Positions 9,623 through 18,384 are shown, counted from the stretch's first letter. The stretch: DNA of 64,000 bases from an uncultured Verrucomicrobiota bacterium (GCA_937860055.1 CALMBO010000026.1:186001-250000); one strand, 5' to 3'. Notes: a model not told the origin generated them from the letters alone. Made by a program: numbers and translations.

Positions 9623-10156
9623 CTAGAGTTTCTGGCGGAGGAGGGCGGCGCAGGCGGGCATGTCGGGGACGCGGTAGGTGGCGGCGGAGGGGGTGGTGCC
9701 ATCCTCCACGAGGACGGTGGCGGCGACGCCGGCGTTGAGGCCGGTCTGCACGTCGGATTCGCGGTCGCCGATCATCCAGGAGCGGGAGAGGTCGAGATGG
9801 TGCCGCTTTGCCGCGGTGCGGAGCATGCCGGGGTTGGGTTTGCGGTCGGGATGGGCGTTGTCGTCGGCGGTGCAGACGAGGATGTCGAGGAGCTCGAGGC
9901 CTTCGCGGGCGAGTTCGCCGCGGAGGCGGCGGTGCATGGCGTCGAGCTGGCCGGGCGGGGTGATTCCCCGTTCGATGCCGCGCTGGTTGGTGACGACGAC
10001 GGAGGGAATGCCCTTTTCAGCGGCGGCGCGGACGCAGTCGGCGAAGCCGGGCAGGATGTGGAAGTCGTCGAGGTGATTGACGTAGCCGGGGCCGGGGCTG
10101 CGGTTGACGACGCCGTCGCGGTCGAAGAAGACGCAGGGGCGGAGGGCGGGGTTCAT
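9623..10156 (-). CDS. HAD-IIIA phosphatase, GmhB-like
   Basis: 177 residues, the size of D-glycero-D-manno-heptose-1,7-bisphosphate 7-phosphatase (GmhB) and the histidinol-phosphatase domain. HAD motif 1 is FDRDG (nucleophile D12, acid D14), motif 2 VVTNQRGI, then KPNPGM and motif 4 MIGDRESDVQTG. GmhB of Escherichia coli has a zinc loop with C-x-H and C-x-C; here the corresponding segment (CTADDNAHPDRKPNPGM) has lost those cysteines, so the enzyme is probably zinc-free. A gmhA gene elsewhere in the window (22285) supports a heptose role. It lies 4 nt after the sugar transferase gene and shares its operon. Confidence 0.85.
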   Translation of the reverse strand: MNPALRPCVFFDRDGVVNRSPGPGYVNHLDDFHILPGFADCVRAAAEKGIPSVVVTNQRGIERGITPPGQLDAMHRRLRGELAREGLELLDILVCTADDNAHPDRKPNPGMLRTAAKRHHLDLSRSWMIGDRESDVQTGLNAGVAATVLVEDGTTPSAATYRVPDMPACAALLRQKL

Positions 10157-10160
10157 CGGA

Positions 10161-11567
10161 TCAGTACCCGGTTCCGCGGAAGATGGCGCCGAGGGTCTTG
10201 AACATGATCTGGAAATCGAGGCCGAGGGACCAGGTGTCGATGTATTTCAGGTCCAGGCGCATCCACTCCTCGAAGGGGAGCTGGTTGCGGCCGCTGATCT
10301 GCCAGAGGCAGGTGCAGCCGGAGCGCATGGAGAGGCGGCGCCGCTGCCAGTTTTCATACTTGGCGACCTCGGCGGGGATGGGGGGGCGGGGGCCGACGAT
10401 GGACATGTCGCCCTTGAGGACGTTCCAGAGCTGGGGCAGCTCGTCGAGGGAGTAGCGGCGGAGCCAGCGGCCGAAGGGGGTGATGCGGGGGTCGTCCTTG
10501 ATCTTGAAGACGGGGCCGGAGGCTTCGTTGCGGGCGTCGAGCCGGGTGCGGATCTCCTCGGCGTTGGCGACCATGGTGCGGAACTTGTACATGTTGAATT
10601 CGCGTCCGCGCAGGGTGCTGCGGCGCTGGACGAAGAAGATGGGGCCGGGCGAGGTGGCGCGGATGGCGACCATGATGCCGAGCAGCAGCGGGGAGAGGAC
10701 GACGAGGGCGAGGGCGGAGAGGGCGATGTCCCACAGGCGCTTGAACATGAGGGCCCACGAGGATTTGGCGGTGGTGCTGAAGAGGAGCATGGGCTCGCCG
10801 GCCAGTTCGTCGAGCGAGGCTTCGGCGATGGAGGTGCGCAGGAATTCGGGGAGCAGCCAGGCCTCGATGCCTTCGATTTCGCATTGCCGGAGCCAGACGC
10901 CGAGCTGGGAGGTGGAGATGCCGTCGGGGATCAGGATGACCGCGTCGATGACGGTGGAGTGCAGGACGGAGGAGAAATCGTCGAGGGTGCCGGGCGAGGC
11001 GAAGCCGGGAGGCGGCGGCACGCCGGGGGGGGCGAGGAAGCCGACGATCTCGAAGAAGCGCGCGCGGTCGGGATGGCAGAGCCAGTCGCGGAGGGCGCCG
11101 GCGCGGGAAGGGTCGCCGACGAGCAGCAGGCGCCGGCGGGATTCCAGCCGCAGGAGGACGGGCTGGAGATAGGCGGCGCGCAGGGAGACGGCGACGATGG
11201 CGTAGAAGCAATGGATGCCGAGGATGGCGCGGGGCACCATGTGGAGCTTCAGGACGTAGAGGAGGCCGAGGAGCACCGCGAAGCTCAGCAGGCCCGCCCG
11301 CACGATGTGCTGGACCATCCGGCCGGCCGAGATGCCGACGAAATGGCGGTAGATGCCGGAGAAATCCAGCACGAAGCCCCAGACCGGAACGACCAGCACG
11401 TAGAGCCAGGAGTTGGACCAGAACATGTCGAAGATGGCGAAGGTGTCCGGGAAGAGCCAGGCCAGCACCTTGTGGGTGACCAGGGCGGCCAGCAGGGCGG
11501 CGCAGACGAGGACGGCGTCCAGGAACGCCGCCAGTTCGGACTGGAATCTGAAGCTTCTCCGCAGCAT
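10161..11567 (-). CDS. polyprenyl-phosphate hexose-1-phosphate transferase
   Basis: 468-residue membrane enzyme of the WbaP/exopolysaccharide sugar transferase family, which puts the first sugar phosphate on undecaprenyl phosphate at the inner membrane. Four N-terminal transmembrane helices are followed by a nucleotide-binding-like region (RRLLLVGD), a fifth helix (LWDIALSALALVVLSPLLLG region) and the catalytic bacterial sugar transferase domain with KFRTM, DELPQLWNVLKGDMS and VGPRPP. The C-terminal GCTCLWQISGR block is also typical. The donor sugar cannot be read from the sequence. A promoter-like pair lies just upstream and the GmhB-like phosphatase follows immediately. Confidence 0.94.
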   Translation of the reverse strand: MLRRSFRFQSELAAFLDAVLVCAALLAALVTHKVLAWLFPDTFAIFDMFWSNSWLYVLVVPVWGFVLDFSGIYRHFVGISAGRMVQHIVRAGLLSFAVLLGLLYVLKLHMVPRAILGIHCFYAIVAVSLRAAYLQPVLLRLESRRRLLLVGDPSRAGALRDWLCHPDRARFFEIVGFLAPPGVPPPPGFASPGTLDDFSSVLHSTVIDAVILIPDGISTSQLGVWLRQCEIEGIEAWLLPEFLRTSIAEASLDELAGEPMLLFSTTAKSSWALMFKRLWDIALSALALVVLSPLLLGIMVAIRATSPGPIFFVQRRSTLRGREFNMYKFRTMVANAEEIRTRLDARNEASGPVFKIKDDPRITPFGRWLRRYSLDELPQLWNVLKGDMSIVGPRPPIPAEVAKYENWQRRRLSMRSGCTCLWQISGRNQLPFEEWMRLDLKYIDTWSLGLDFQIMFKTLGAIFRGTGY

Positions 11568-11584
11568 GGCTTATGCAGGCGGGG

Positions 11585-11614
11585 AGGATAGCACAGCGCC
11601 CGCGGCGCGGCCAA
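11585..11614 (-). promoter_or_regulatory. putative promoter of the sugar transferase gene
   Basis: On the minus strand TTGGCC (11614-11609), an 18-nt GC-rich spacer and TATCCT (11590-11585) precede the ATG at 11567 by 17 nt. The predicted leader is about 10 nt. Confidence 0.4.
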
Positions 11615-11616
11615 TC

Positions 11617-12150
11617 CTAAAAGCGCTTGAGATCTTCGCGCAGGAAGGAGAGGACGTCCTTGAACCGCTGGAGGTTTTCCGGGGCGACGCGGGTGAGGGT
11701 CTCGTGGGCGTCGTACATCAACGCGGCCAGGTCATGGGCGCTGGGGGCGGCGGCTTCGACGGGGTGCAGGTTCTGGACCAGGAGGGAGAGGTCGCCCTGG
11801 CCTTGGGGAAGCGAGCCGGCGGGATAGACCTTGAGGATGCGGTCGACGCCCAGCCCCCTGAGCAGGGCGGCGGCGGAACTGCCGACATTGATCAGGACGA
11901 GCCGGGTGGTCTCGGACTTCTGGAGGGAGAAGCCCAGGGAGGCGATGGCGCCCATGAAGGTGCTGTCCATGGTTTCGCAGGCGGCCATGTCCACGACGAT
12001 CAGGGAGCTGCCGGCCAGGCTGGCGGCCTGGGTGGCCTGCTTGAAGGCGGGGGCAAGCTTGAAGGTGGCGGCGCCGGCCACGGCCACCAGGGTGCAGTTG
12101 TCCGCCGTGGCGGCGAGGATCTGGTTTCCGGCTGGACGTCCGCTGGCCAT
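11617..12150 (-). CDS. STAS-domain protein, anti-sigma-antagonist-like
   Basis: 177 residues. Residues ~10-110 form a STAS domain: a beta-strand (CTLVAVAGAATFKLAP), then SLIVVDMAACETMDSTFMGAIASLG, where the DST serine corresponds to the phosphorylated serine of SpoIIAA/RsbV. The C-terminal 60 residues (SAHDLAALMYDAHETLTRV...) are a helical extension not found in plain RsbV. Such proteins switch partner by binding an anti-sigma kinase and are dephosphorylated by SpoIIE-type phosphatases. One such phosphatase is encoded at 33132, but no RsbW-type kinase is seen in the window. It starts 4 nt after the gene upstream. Confidence 0.82.
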   Translation of the reverse strand: MASGRPAGNQILAATADNCTLVAVAGAATFKLAPAFKQATQAASLAGSSLIVVDMAACETMDSTFMGAIASLGFSLQKSETTRLVLINVGSSAAALLRGLGVDRILKVYPAGSLPQGQGDLSLLVQNLHPVEAAAPSAHDLAALMYDAHETLTRVAPENLQRFKDVLSFLREDLKRF

Positions 12151-12154
12151 GCGC

Positions 12155-12649
12155 CTATCCGTCCCAGTTTTCGGAGGCCTTGGAATCCAGGAGGCGGCCG
12201 CGCCAGACGATGCGCACACGCCATTTCACGACCCGGCCCGCCTGCTGGACCTCGGCCGGGGGAACTTCGATGACCGACCGGACATGGCCTTCGGATTTGC
12301 CGGTGGTGCGCAGGATGTGGTTCTTGAGAACGGGACTCCGTTCCTGGACGGACTCCAGCAGGAGGACCGCGCCGGGAGGGATGCCGGGGGGATTGGCATA
12401 CCAGCGGATTTCGAAGCGTTCCGTTCCGCTGTTTTCGGTCTCGGGATCCTGGAAGGCGCGGACCCCGGCGCCCGGCATGGAGGCGGTGGCTTGGTTCACG
12501 AAGGCCCGTTGCACGTCCACGAGATGGGCGCGGGCGACATAGACATAGGGGGCGGCGGGGACGGCGGAGGGGAGGAGCAGGAGCGCGGCAAGGGCGAAAA
12601 TCCGGGCGGCGAATGGCCGAAAAACCGACATGTCGATGCGTTTTGCCAT
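12155..12649 (-). CDS. secreted protein of unknown function
   Basis: 164 residues with a clear signal peptide (basic start, hydrophobic core near residues 16-31, cleavage after VPAA). The mature part has no cysteine and looks like a beta-rich single domain with RFEIRWYANPPGIPPGAVLLLE and VVKWRVRIVWRG segments. I do not recognise the family. The gene begins 9 nt after a TTGACA-type promoter, without a ribosome site, and is followed 4 nt later by the STAS gene, so the two probably share a transcript. Confidence 0.75.
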   Translation of the reverse strand: MAKRIDMSVFRPFAARIFALAALLLLPSAVPAAPYVYVARAHLVDVQRAFVNQATASMPGAGVRAFQDPETENSGTERFEIRWYANPPGIPPGAVLLLESVQERSPVLKNHILRTTGKSEGHVRSVIEVPPAEVQQAGRVVKWRVRIVWRGRLLDSKASENWDG

Positions 12650-12658
12650 CGGTGAAAC

Positions 12659-12686
12659 CGTATCACGCGCTTTGATGCGGTGTCAA
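12659..12686 (-). promoter_or_regulatory. putative promoter of the secreted-protein/STAS operon
   Basis: Minus strand TTGACA (12686-12681), 16-nt spacer, GATACG (12664-12659), then nine bases to the ATG at 12649. The -35 is perfect and the -10 weak. The predicted mRNA is leaderless or nearly so. Confidence 0.45.
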
Positions 12687-12718
12687 CGGACGGGTTCGGC
12701 TGTTTCGGGGCGGGGCGG

Positions 12719-13711
12719 CTAGGAGCGGGGCCGGAAGGTGGATTCCTTCGCCAGTTGCTCGAAGAGCGCTTTTTCCCGCGCCGTGGGATGGTCGGGGATC
12801 GCGATCCGGATATTGACGAAGATGTCGCCGCGGGAACCGTGCTTGTCGGGCAGGCCTTTTCCGGCGAGGCGCAGGCGCGCGCCGCCCTGGGTGCCGGGGG
12901 GGATGGTGATCGCGGCCAGGCCCTCGAGGGTGGGGATGCGGATCTTCGCCCCGAGCACGGCCTCCCACGGGGCGAGGGACAAGGTCTGGTCGAGATCCTG
13001 TCCGTGGAGCTGGAAGACCGGATGGGGGGCCACGCGCAGGTTGAGGTAGAGATTCCCGCCGCTTTCGCCCTGGCCGGAGAGGCGGATGCGGGTGCCGTCG
13101 GTGGCTCCCGGCGGGATGCGGACATGGAAGGTCCTGGATTGCCGGGACAACGAGCCGTCGGGATGCGGGACCGGCATCTGCAGGGTGATGCTCTTGGGTT
13201 CGCGGCTGAACAGCTCCTCGAGGGAGAGCGACAGGTTCGCCTCGAAATCCTGGCCGCGGGGCGTGAAGGACTCCTCCGCGCCGCCGCCGAATCCGCCGAA
13301 CCCCGCGAAGGGGCTTCCGCCGGCACGTCCGCGGGCGGAGCGTCCGCCCAGGTCGCCGAACAGGGCCGAGAAGAAATCGCTGAAATCGCCGCTGCCGGGG
13401 GCGCCGCCGAACTCGAAATGGATGCCGCCGGGGCCGCTGCTGGCGCCTTCGAAACCGCCCCAGCCGGGCGGCGGAGTGAAATCCTGGCCCGACTTCCAAT
13501 TGTGGCCGAGGGCATCGTAGCGCTTGCGCTTCTCGGGATCGGAAAGCACTTCGTTGGCCTCGTTGATCTCCTTGAAGCGGGTTTCGGCGCCGGGGGATTT
13601 GTTGACATCGGGGTGGTATTGGCGGGCCAGCTTGCGGTAGGCCTTCTTGATGTCATCGGCCGAAGCGTCGCGCGAGAGACCCAGCACGGCGTAGTAATCC
13701 AGATATTTCAT
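12719..13711 (-). CDS. cbpA: DnaJ-type co-chaperone (CbpA-like)
   Basis: 330 residues: J domain at 1-70 with the HPD motif at 33-35, a Gly/Phe-rich linker (~75-140), and two C-terminal client-binding beta domains. The zinc-finger domain of classical DnaJ is absent, so it is a class B/CbpA-type Hsp40. It would stimulate DnaK ATPase activity and present substrates. It follows a small coiled-coil gene (15-nt gap) on the same strand. No dnaK or grpE is in the window. Confidence 0.93.
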   Translation of the reverse strand: MKYLDYYAVLGLSRDASADDIKKAYRKLARQYHPDVNKSPGAETRFKEINEANEVLSDPEKRKRYDALGHNWKSGQDFTPPPGWGGFEGASSGPGGIHFEFGGAPGSGDFSDFFSALFGDLGGRSARGRAGGSPFAGFGGFGGGAEESFTPRGQDFEANLSLSLEELFSREPKSITLQMPVPHPDGSLSRQSRTFHVRIPPGATDGTRIRLSGQGESGGNLYLNLRVAPHPVFQLHGQDLDQTLSLAPWEAVLGAKIRIPTLEGLAAITIPPGTQGGARLRLAGKGLPDKHGSRGDIFVNIRIAIPDHPTAREKALFEQLAKESTFRPRS

Positions 13712-13726
13712 GGCCGGGGCGGGGGA

Positions 13727-14011
13727 TCAGCGCTTCAGGTCGTCCACGTCCTTTTCGAGCTCTTCGAGGCGGCGCTCGATGGTGTTGAAGGGGGAGACCC
13801 CTCCGTACGATTCGCCCAGGCGCGCCTCGATCTCGTCGAGGCGCTTCTGGAGCGCGGCGATCTCCTCCGTGGCGTCTCTCAGCCGGGCGTCGAGTTCCTT
13901 CACGTCGCGGGAGAGGAGATCGACGGCGGAGGGGGCGGGGGAGGGGTCGGCGGCCCAGGCGGAGGCCGAGAGGGCCAGCGCCAGGGAGGCGGAAAGAAGA
14001 ATGGTTTTCAT
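13727..14011 (-). CDS. small periplasmic coiled-coil protein
   Basis: 94 residues with a signal peptide (MKTILLSASLALALSASAWA, cleavage after Ala). Nearly all the rest is charged coiled coil with heptad-like Leu/Ile spacing (ELDARLRDATEEIAALQ and RRLEELEKDVDDLKR regions), split by a short Gly/Pro hinge. It has no enzymatic domain and may be an oligomerising spacer or envelope partner. It leads the dnaJ-type gene and has its own promoter, divergent from tRNA-Leu. Confidence 0.75.
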   Translation of the reverse strand: MKTILLSASLALALSASAWAADPSPAPSAVDLLSRDVKELDARLRDATEEIAALQKRLDEIEARLGESYGGVSPFNTIERRLEELEKDVDDLKR

Positions 14012-14040
14012 GGTTCGATGGTTCTCCTATCTGGGAGAAG

Positions 14041-14069
14041 AGCATACGCCGGAATCCCCTCCGGGGCAA
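14041..14069 (-). promoter_or_regulatory. putative promoter of the coiled-coil/dnaJ operon
   Basis: Minus strand TTGCCC (14069-14064), 17-nt G-rich spacer, TATGCT (14046-14041). The leader would be about 25 nt and includes GGAGAA ten bases before the ATG at 14011. Confidence 0.45.
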
Positions 14070-14084
14070 TCCACATCGGGGCCT

Positions 14085-14121
14085 AAAAAAACCTCCCGCC
14101 CCCCATTGACGCGGCGGGAGG
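14085..14121 (-). terminator. terminator-like hairpin facing antisense transcripts
   Basis: A perfect 9-bp stem, CCTCCCGCC (14092-14100) with GGCGGGAGG (14113-14121), is followed on the minus strand by seven T (A-run 14085-14091). No minus-strand gene lies upstream of it. It would stop transcripts running antisense through tRNA-Leu before they enter the coiled-coil operon. Its loop and right arm overlap the tRNA promoter. Confidence 0.5.
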
Positions 14122-14134
14122 GGGCTGGTATGGT
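14106..14134 (+). promoter_or_regulatory. promoter of tRNA-Leu
   Basis: TTGACG (14106-14111), 17-nt G-rich spacer, TATGGT (14129-14134). Transcription would start about 14141, some 15 nt before the mature tRNA. The -35 lies partly in the loop of a 9-bp hairpin. Confidence 0.6.
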
Positions 14135-14155
14135 TTGCGCGATTTCACAACCGGT

Positions 14156-14241
14156 GCACCCGTGGTGAAATTGGCAGACACGTAAGATTCAGGTTCTTAT
14201 GCCCTTAAAGCATGTGGGTTCGAGTCCCTCCGGGTGCACCA
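14156..14241 (+). tRNA. tRNA-Leu (anticodon CAG)
   Basis: 86 nt. The acceptor stem GCACCCG/CGGGTGC is perfect, with discriminator A and an encoded CCA (14239-14241). The anticodon stem TAAGA/TCTTA encloses the loop TTCAGGT, giving anticodon CAG, which reads CUG, the main Leu codon of this GC-rich genome. A class II variable arm (TGC/GCA stem) confirms a leucine or serine type, and the anticodon fixes Leu. The T stem has one U-U mismatch. It has its own promoter and terminator. Confidence 0.97.
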
Positions 14242-14249
14242 TCTTTTTT

Positions 14250-14279
14250 GGCCCGTGCTTGTGTGGCGCGGGCCTTTTT
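14250..14279 (+). terminator. intrinsic terminator of tRNA-Leu
   Basis: Stem GGCCCG (14250-14255) with CGGGCC (14269-14274), 13-nt loop, followed by five T and then the ruvB region. Confidence 0.8.
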
Positions 14280-14312
14280 GCTTGAATGACGAAACAGGCA
14301 CGGAAATCGCGC

Positions 14313-15332
14313 ATGACCGAAAGATTCGTATCCGAGACCCTAACGCGCGCGGACGCGGAGTTCGAGCTGACTCTGCGTCCGGGGCGCTTCGCCGACTTCA
14401 TCGGCCAGTCGAAGGTCCGGGAAAGGCTCGAACTGAGCGTGGCTGCCGCCAAGGGGAGGGGGGAGGCGATGGACCATGTCCTGCTGTGCGGCCCCCCGGG
14501 CCTCGGCAAGACCACCATGGCCTATATCCTTGGGGCGGCGATGGGTGCGAACGTCAAGGCCACCTCCGGCCCCATCCTCGCCAAGCCCGCCGACCTGGCC
14601 GGCATGCTCACCAATCTCGAAAAGGGCGACCTCCTCTTCATCGACGAGATCCACCGCATCCAGAAGAGCGTGGAGGAATACCTCTATTCGGCCATGGAGG
14701 ACTTCGCGATCGACATCGTGCTCGACCAGGGGGCCCACGCGCGGAGCGTGCGGCTGAACCTGCCGCGCTTCACGCTGGTGGGCGCGACGACCCGGAGCGG
14801 GCTGCTGAGCGCGCCGATGCGTTCGCGCTTCGGCGTGGCGAACCGGCTGGACTACTATACCGCGGAGGAGCTCCGCCAGGTCGTCCTGCGTTCGGCGCGG
14901 ATCCTGGACGTGGACATCGCGGACGAGGGGGCGGAGGAGATCGCCGCCCGTTCCCGCGGCACGCCGCGCATCGCCAACAACCTGTTGCGGTGGGTGCGCG
15001 ACTACGCGCAGGTCCGCGCGGGGAACCGCATCACGCGCGAGGTGGCCGACCGCGCCCTGGCGATGCTCGACGTGGACCGCCACGGCCTTGACGAGATGGA
15101 CAAGCGCATCCTGTCGACGATCATCGGGAAGTTCGGCGGCGGGCCGGTGGGCATCGCCACCATTGCCGTGTCGGTGGGCGAGGAGCCGGACACGATCGAG
15201 GAGGTCTACGAGCCCTATCTGATGCAGCAGGGCCTGCTGGCGCGGACGCCGCAGGGGCGCACGGCCACCGCCTCGGCCTACCGGCTGCTGGGGTTGAAGC
15301 CGGTGGCGGGCGGGCAACAGGAGCTGATCTGA
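14313..15332 (+). CDS. ruvB: Holliday junction branch-migration ATPase RuvB
   Basis: 339 residues from the ATG at 14313. Hexameric AAA+ motor that, with RuvA, drives branch migration of Holliday junctions. Walker A GPPGLGKT is at residues 60-67, Walker B LLFIDEIH follows, then the sensor region GATTRSG and the DNA-binding winged helix ([17 protein letters not shown]). An in-frame ATG at 14286 would add nine residues but begins seven nt after the tRNA terminator's T-run, so 14313 is preferred. Neither start has a clear ribosome site. ruvA and ruvC are not in the window. The epimerase gene follows after one base. Confidence 0.95.
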   Translation: MTERFVSETLTRADAEFELTLRPGRFADFIGQSKVRERLELSVAAAKGRGEAMDHVLLCGPPGLGKTTMAYILGAAMGANVKATSGPILAKPADLAGMLTNLEKGDLLFIDEIHRIQKSVEEYLYSAMEDFAIDIVLDQGAHARSVRLNLPRFTLVGATTRSGLLSAPMRSRFGVANRLDYYTAEELRQVVLRSARILDVDIADEGAEEIAARSRGTPRIANNLLRWVRDYAQVRAGNRITREVADRALAMLDVDRHGLDEMDKRILSTIIGKFGGGPVGIATIAVSVGEEPDTIEEVYEPYLMQQGLLARTPQGRTATASAYRLLGLKPVAGGQQELI

Positions 15333-15333
15333 C

Positions 15334-16341
15334 ATGAACATTCTGGTGACAGGCGCGGCGGGGTTCATCGGCTACCACGTGAGCCGGATGCTGCTGGCCC
15401 GCGGCGATTCCGTGGTCGGTTTCGACAGCGTCAACGACTACTACGACGTCTCCCTCAAGGAGGCCCGGCTGGCGCAGCTGCGTCCGGAGAAGGGATTTTC
15501 CTTCGTGAAGGGGGACCTGGAGGACGAGGCGGCCATCCGCTCGCTGTTTTCGGGCCGTCCCTTCGACCGGGTGATCCATCTGGCGGCGCAGGCGGGCGTG
15601 CGCTATTCGCTGACGAATCCCGGCGCCTACGTGCAGAGCAACCTTGTCGGCTTCCTGAACATCCTCGAGGCCTGCCGGCACGCCCGGACGCCGCATCTGG
15701 CCTATGCCTCCAGCAGTTCGGTCTATGGCCTCAACGCCCATTATCCCTTTTCCGTGCACGACAACGTGGACCACCCCATTTCGCTCTATGCCGCCACCAA
15801 GAAGGCCAACGAGCTGATGGCGCACACGTATTCGCACCTCTACGGCCTGCCGACGACGGGGCTGCGGTTCTTCACGGTGTACGGCCCGTGGGGGCGGCCC
15901 GACATGGCGCTGTTCAAGTTCACCAAGGCCATCCTCGCCGGCGAGCCCATCGACGTCTACAACCACGGCCGGATGCGCCGCGACTTCACCTACATCGACG
16001 ACATCGCGCAGGGGGTGGTGCGCATCGCCGACCGCATTGCCGCGCCTGATCCGGCGTGGGACGCGGAGAAGCCCGATCCGGGGACGAGCCCCGCGCCCTA
16101 CCGCGTCTACAACATCGGCAACCACACCCCCGTCGAGCTGGACCGGTTCATCTCGGTCCTCGAGGAGGCCCTCGGCTGCCAGGCCGTCCGCCGCAACCTG
16201 CCGATGCAGCCGGGCGACGTGCCGGCCACCTGCGCCGACGTGGAGGACCTGCGTCGCGACGTCGGCTTCGCGCCGGCCACGCCGCTGGAGGCCGGCATCG
16301 CGCGTTTCGTCGAATGGTACCGATCCTACTACCGCGCATGA
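15334..16341 (+). CDS. UDP-glucuronate 4-epimerase family protein
   Basis: 335-residue extended SDR. The NAD loop GAAGFIG is at residues 7-13, the catalytic YxxxK is YAATK, and the ASSSSVYG and [15 protein letters not shown] segments are characteristic of UDP-glucuronate epimerases that make UDP-galacturonate. It fits capsule, O-antigen or exopolysaccharide synthesis, together with the sugar transferase at 10161. UDP-glucose 4-epimerase is the main alternative, but the DYYD and GRPDMA motifs favour the glucuronate group. It lies one base after ruvB and is probably cotranscribed. Confidence 0.88.
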   Translation: MNILVTGAAGFIGYHVSRMLLARGDSVVGFDSVNDYYDVSLKEARLAQLRPEKGFSFVKGDLEDEAAIRSLFSGRPFDRVIHLAAQAGVRYSLTNPGAYVQSNLVGFLNILEACRHARTPHLAYASSSSVYGLNAHYPFSVHDNVDHPISLYAATKKANELMAHTYSHLYGLPTTGLRFFTVYGPWGRPDMALFKFTKAILAGEPIDVYNHGRMRRDFTYIDDIAQGVVRIADRIAAPDPAWDAEKPDPGTSPAPYRVYNIGNHTPVELDRFISVLEEALGCQAVRRNLPMQPGDVPATCADVEDLRRDVGFAPATPLEAGIARFVEWYRSYYRA

Positions 16342-16375
16342 ACGGCCGAACCCATAACCCTTCCGGAGGAAAGCA

Positions 16376-17662
16376 ATGTCCAATACGATCCTGATCGGCG
16401 CCCAGTGGGGCGATGAAGGCAAGGGGAAGATCATCGACGTGCTCACCGAGCGCGTGGACTGGGTCGTGCGTCCGCAGGGCGGAAACAACGCCGGCCACAC
16501 CGTCGAAATCGGGGAGGAGCGCTTCGTGCTGCACCTGGTGCCTTCGGGCATCCTGACGCCGGGCAAGCGGTGCGTCATCGGCAACGGCGTGGTGCTCGAT
16601 CCCGTGGCGCTGGTCGAGGAGATCAAGGGGGTGACGGGGCGCGGCCTTTCCGTCGAGGGCCGCCTGTTCATCAGCGACCGCGCGCACGTGGTCTTCCCGT
16701 ACCACCGGATGCTGGACGCGCAGGGCGAGGCCCGCCGCGCCAAGGGCGACCAGATCGGCACGACCATGCGGGGCATCGGTCCGGCCTATGGCGACAAGGC
16801 GGCGCGTTTCGGTCTGCGGATGTGCGACCTGGTCGATCCGGAATTCCCCGCGCTGCTGCGCGCGCGCGTCGAGGAGAAGAACCGCATTCTCGCCGCCATG
16901 GGCGCGCCCGTGGTCGTCTATGACGAGATCCTCGCCGCCACGCAGAAGGCGATGGAGGTCCTGCGCCCGCTCGTGTGCGACACGGTTTCGTTGCTGCACG
17001 CCGCCGTCGGGCGGGGCGAGAGCCTCCTGTTCGAGGGGGCGCAGGGCATCATGCTCGACATCGATTTCGGGACGTATCCCTACGTGACCAGCTCGAACGC
17101 CTCCAGCGGCGGCGCGTCCACGGGCTCGGGCGTTCCGCCCAGCCGCATCGACCATGTCGTCGGCGTGCTGAAGGCCTACACCACGCGCGTGGGCGAGGGG
17201 CCGTTCCCCACGGAACTGCTCGACGCGACGGGCGAGGAGCTGCGCCGCGTCGGCCGCGAGTTCGGCGCCACCACGGGCCGCCCGCGCCGCTGCGGCTGGT
17301 TCGACGCGGTGGTGGCCCGGCATGCGGTCATGACCTGCGGTGTGGACGAATGGGCGCTGACGAAGCTCGACGTGTTCGACGGCTTCGAGACGCTGAAGAT
17401 CTGCGTGGCCTACGACCTGGACGGCCGGAGGATCGAGCATTTCCCGGCGAACATCCGCGAGGCCGCCCGTTGCAAGCCCGTCTACGAGGACATGCCCGGC
17501 TGGCGCTCCTCCACGCGCGACATCCTCCGCTACGGCGACCTGCCGGCGGCGGCCAAGCGCTACATCGCCCGCCTCGAGCAGGTCACGGGCGTGCCGGTGG
17601 GCATCCTGTCGCTCGGGCCGCGCCGCGAGAGCACCCTCGTCCTGGGGGAGAAGGACGCATGA
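16376..17662 (+). CDS. purA: adenylosuccinate synthetase
   Basis: 428 residues. Joins IMP and aspartate with GTP in the first committed step to AMP. The N-terminal GDEGKGK loop (from ~residue 11), NNAGHT, the IMP-binding TTMRGIGPAY and the C-terminal GTP-guanine motif region (SLGPRRE) are intact. It has a strong ribosome site (GGAGGAAAG) six to seven nt before the ATG. Its stop overlaps the uppS start by 4 nt (ATGA), which couples purine synthesis to the undecaprenyl-lipid genes that follow. Confidence 0.97.
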   Translation: MSNTILIGAQWGDEGKGKIIDVLTERVDWVVRPQGGNNAGHTVEIGEERFVLHLVPSGILTPGKRCVIGNGVVLDPVALVEEIKGVTGRGLSVEGRLFISDRAHVVFPYHRMLDAQGEARRAKGDQIGTTMRGIGPAYGDKAARFGLRMCDLVDPEFPALLRARVEEKNRILAAMGAPVVVYDEILAATQKAMEVLRPLVCDTVSLLHAAVGRGESLLFEGAQGIMLDIDFGTYPYVTSSNASSGGASTGSGVPPSRIDHVVGVLKAYTTRVGEGPFPTELLDATGEELRRVGREFGATTGRPRRCGWFDAVVARHAVMTCGVDEWALTKLDVFDGFETLKICVAYDLDGRRIEHFPANIREAARCKPVYEDMPGWRSSTRDILRYGDLPAAAKRYIARLEQVTGVPVGILSLGPRRESTLVLGEKDA

Positions 17663-18384
17663 CCGCGAAGGCCGTTCCGCCTCCCGCGGTGCCGCGCCAC
17701 GTCGCCATCATCATGGATGGGAACGGGCGCTGGGCGAAGCAGCGCATGCAGCCGCGCCTCTTCGGCCACCGCGCCGGCGCGGAATCGCTGCGGGCCGTCC
17801 TGCGCGCCTGCCGCGACCACGGCGTTGAATACCTGACGGTCTACGCCTTCAGCACCGAGAACTGGGTGCGCCCCGAGGACGAGGTTTCGGGCCTCATGTC
17901 CCTCCTCCGGACCTTCCTGAAGAAGGACGAGCACGAGCTGCACGAAAACCAGGTGCGCCTGCGCGTCACCGGCCGCATCCAGGATCTTCCCCGGGCCGTC
18001 CGCGACGAGCTGGAGCGCGTCATGGAGGCCACGAAGGACTACCGGAAGGGCCATCTGATCCTCGCCTTGAGCTACGGCGGGCGCGCCGAGATCGTCGATG
18101 CCGTGCGCGCGATCGCCGCCGAGGCGCAGGCGGGCCGCCTCGATCCGGCGAAGATCGACGAGGCCGCGATCGCGAGCCACCTCTATCTGCCCGACGTCCC
18201 GGATCCGGACCTGATGATCCGCACCAGCGGCGAGCTGCGGCTGAGCAATTTCCTGCTCTGGGAGCTGTCCTACGCCGAATTCTACTTTGTCGACACCCTC
18301 TGGCCGGACTTCCGCGAGGCGGATTTCGCGAAGGCCCTGGAGGAATATGCGCGGCGCCAGCGCCGCTATGGAGCCCCATCATGA
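17659..18384 (+). CDS. uppS: undecaprenyl diphosphate synthase
   Basis: 241-residue cis-prenyltransferase that extends farnesyl diphosphate to the C55 carrier lipid for peptidoglycan and O-antigen. The N-terminal IIMDGNGRWAK holds the catalytic D20; the AFSTENWxRP and DLMIRTSGExRLSNFLLWE motifs are present. It overlaps purA by 4 nt and cdsA by 4 nt. The same frame is open far upstream inside purA, but only 17659 gives the family N-terminus. Confidence 0.96.
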   Translation: MTAKAVPPPAVPRHVAIIMDGNGRWAKQRMQPRLFGHRAGAESLRAVLRACRDHGVEYLTVYAFSTENWVRPEDEVSGLMSLLRTFLKKDEHELHENQVRLRVTGRIQDLPRAVRDELERVMEATKDYRKGHLILALSYGGRAEIVDAVRAIAAEAQAGRLDPAKIDEAAIASHLYLPDVPDPDLMIRTSGELRLSNFLLWELSYAEFYFVDTLWPDFREADFAKALEEYARRQRRYGAPS

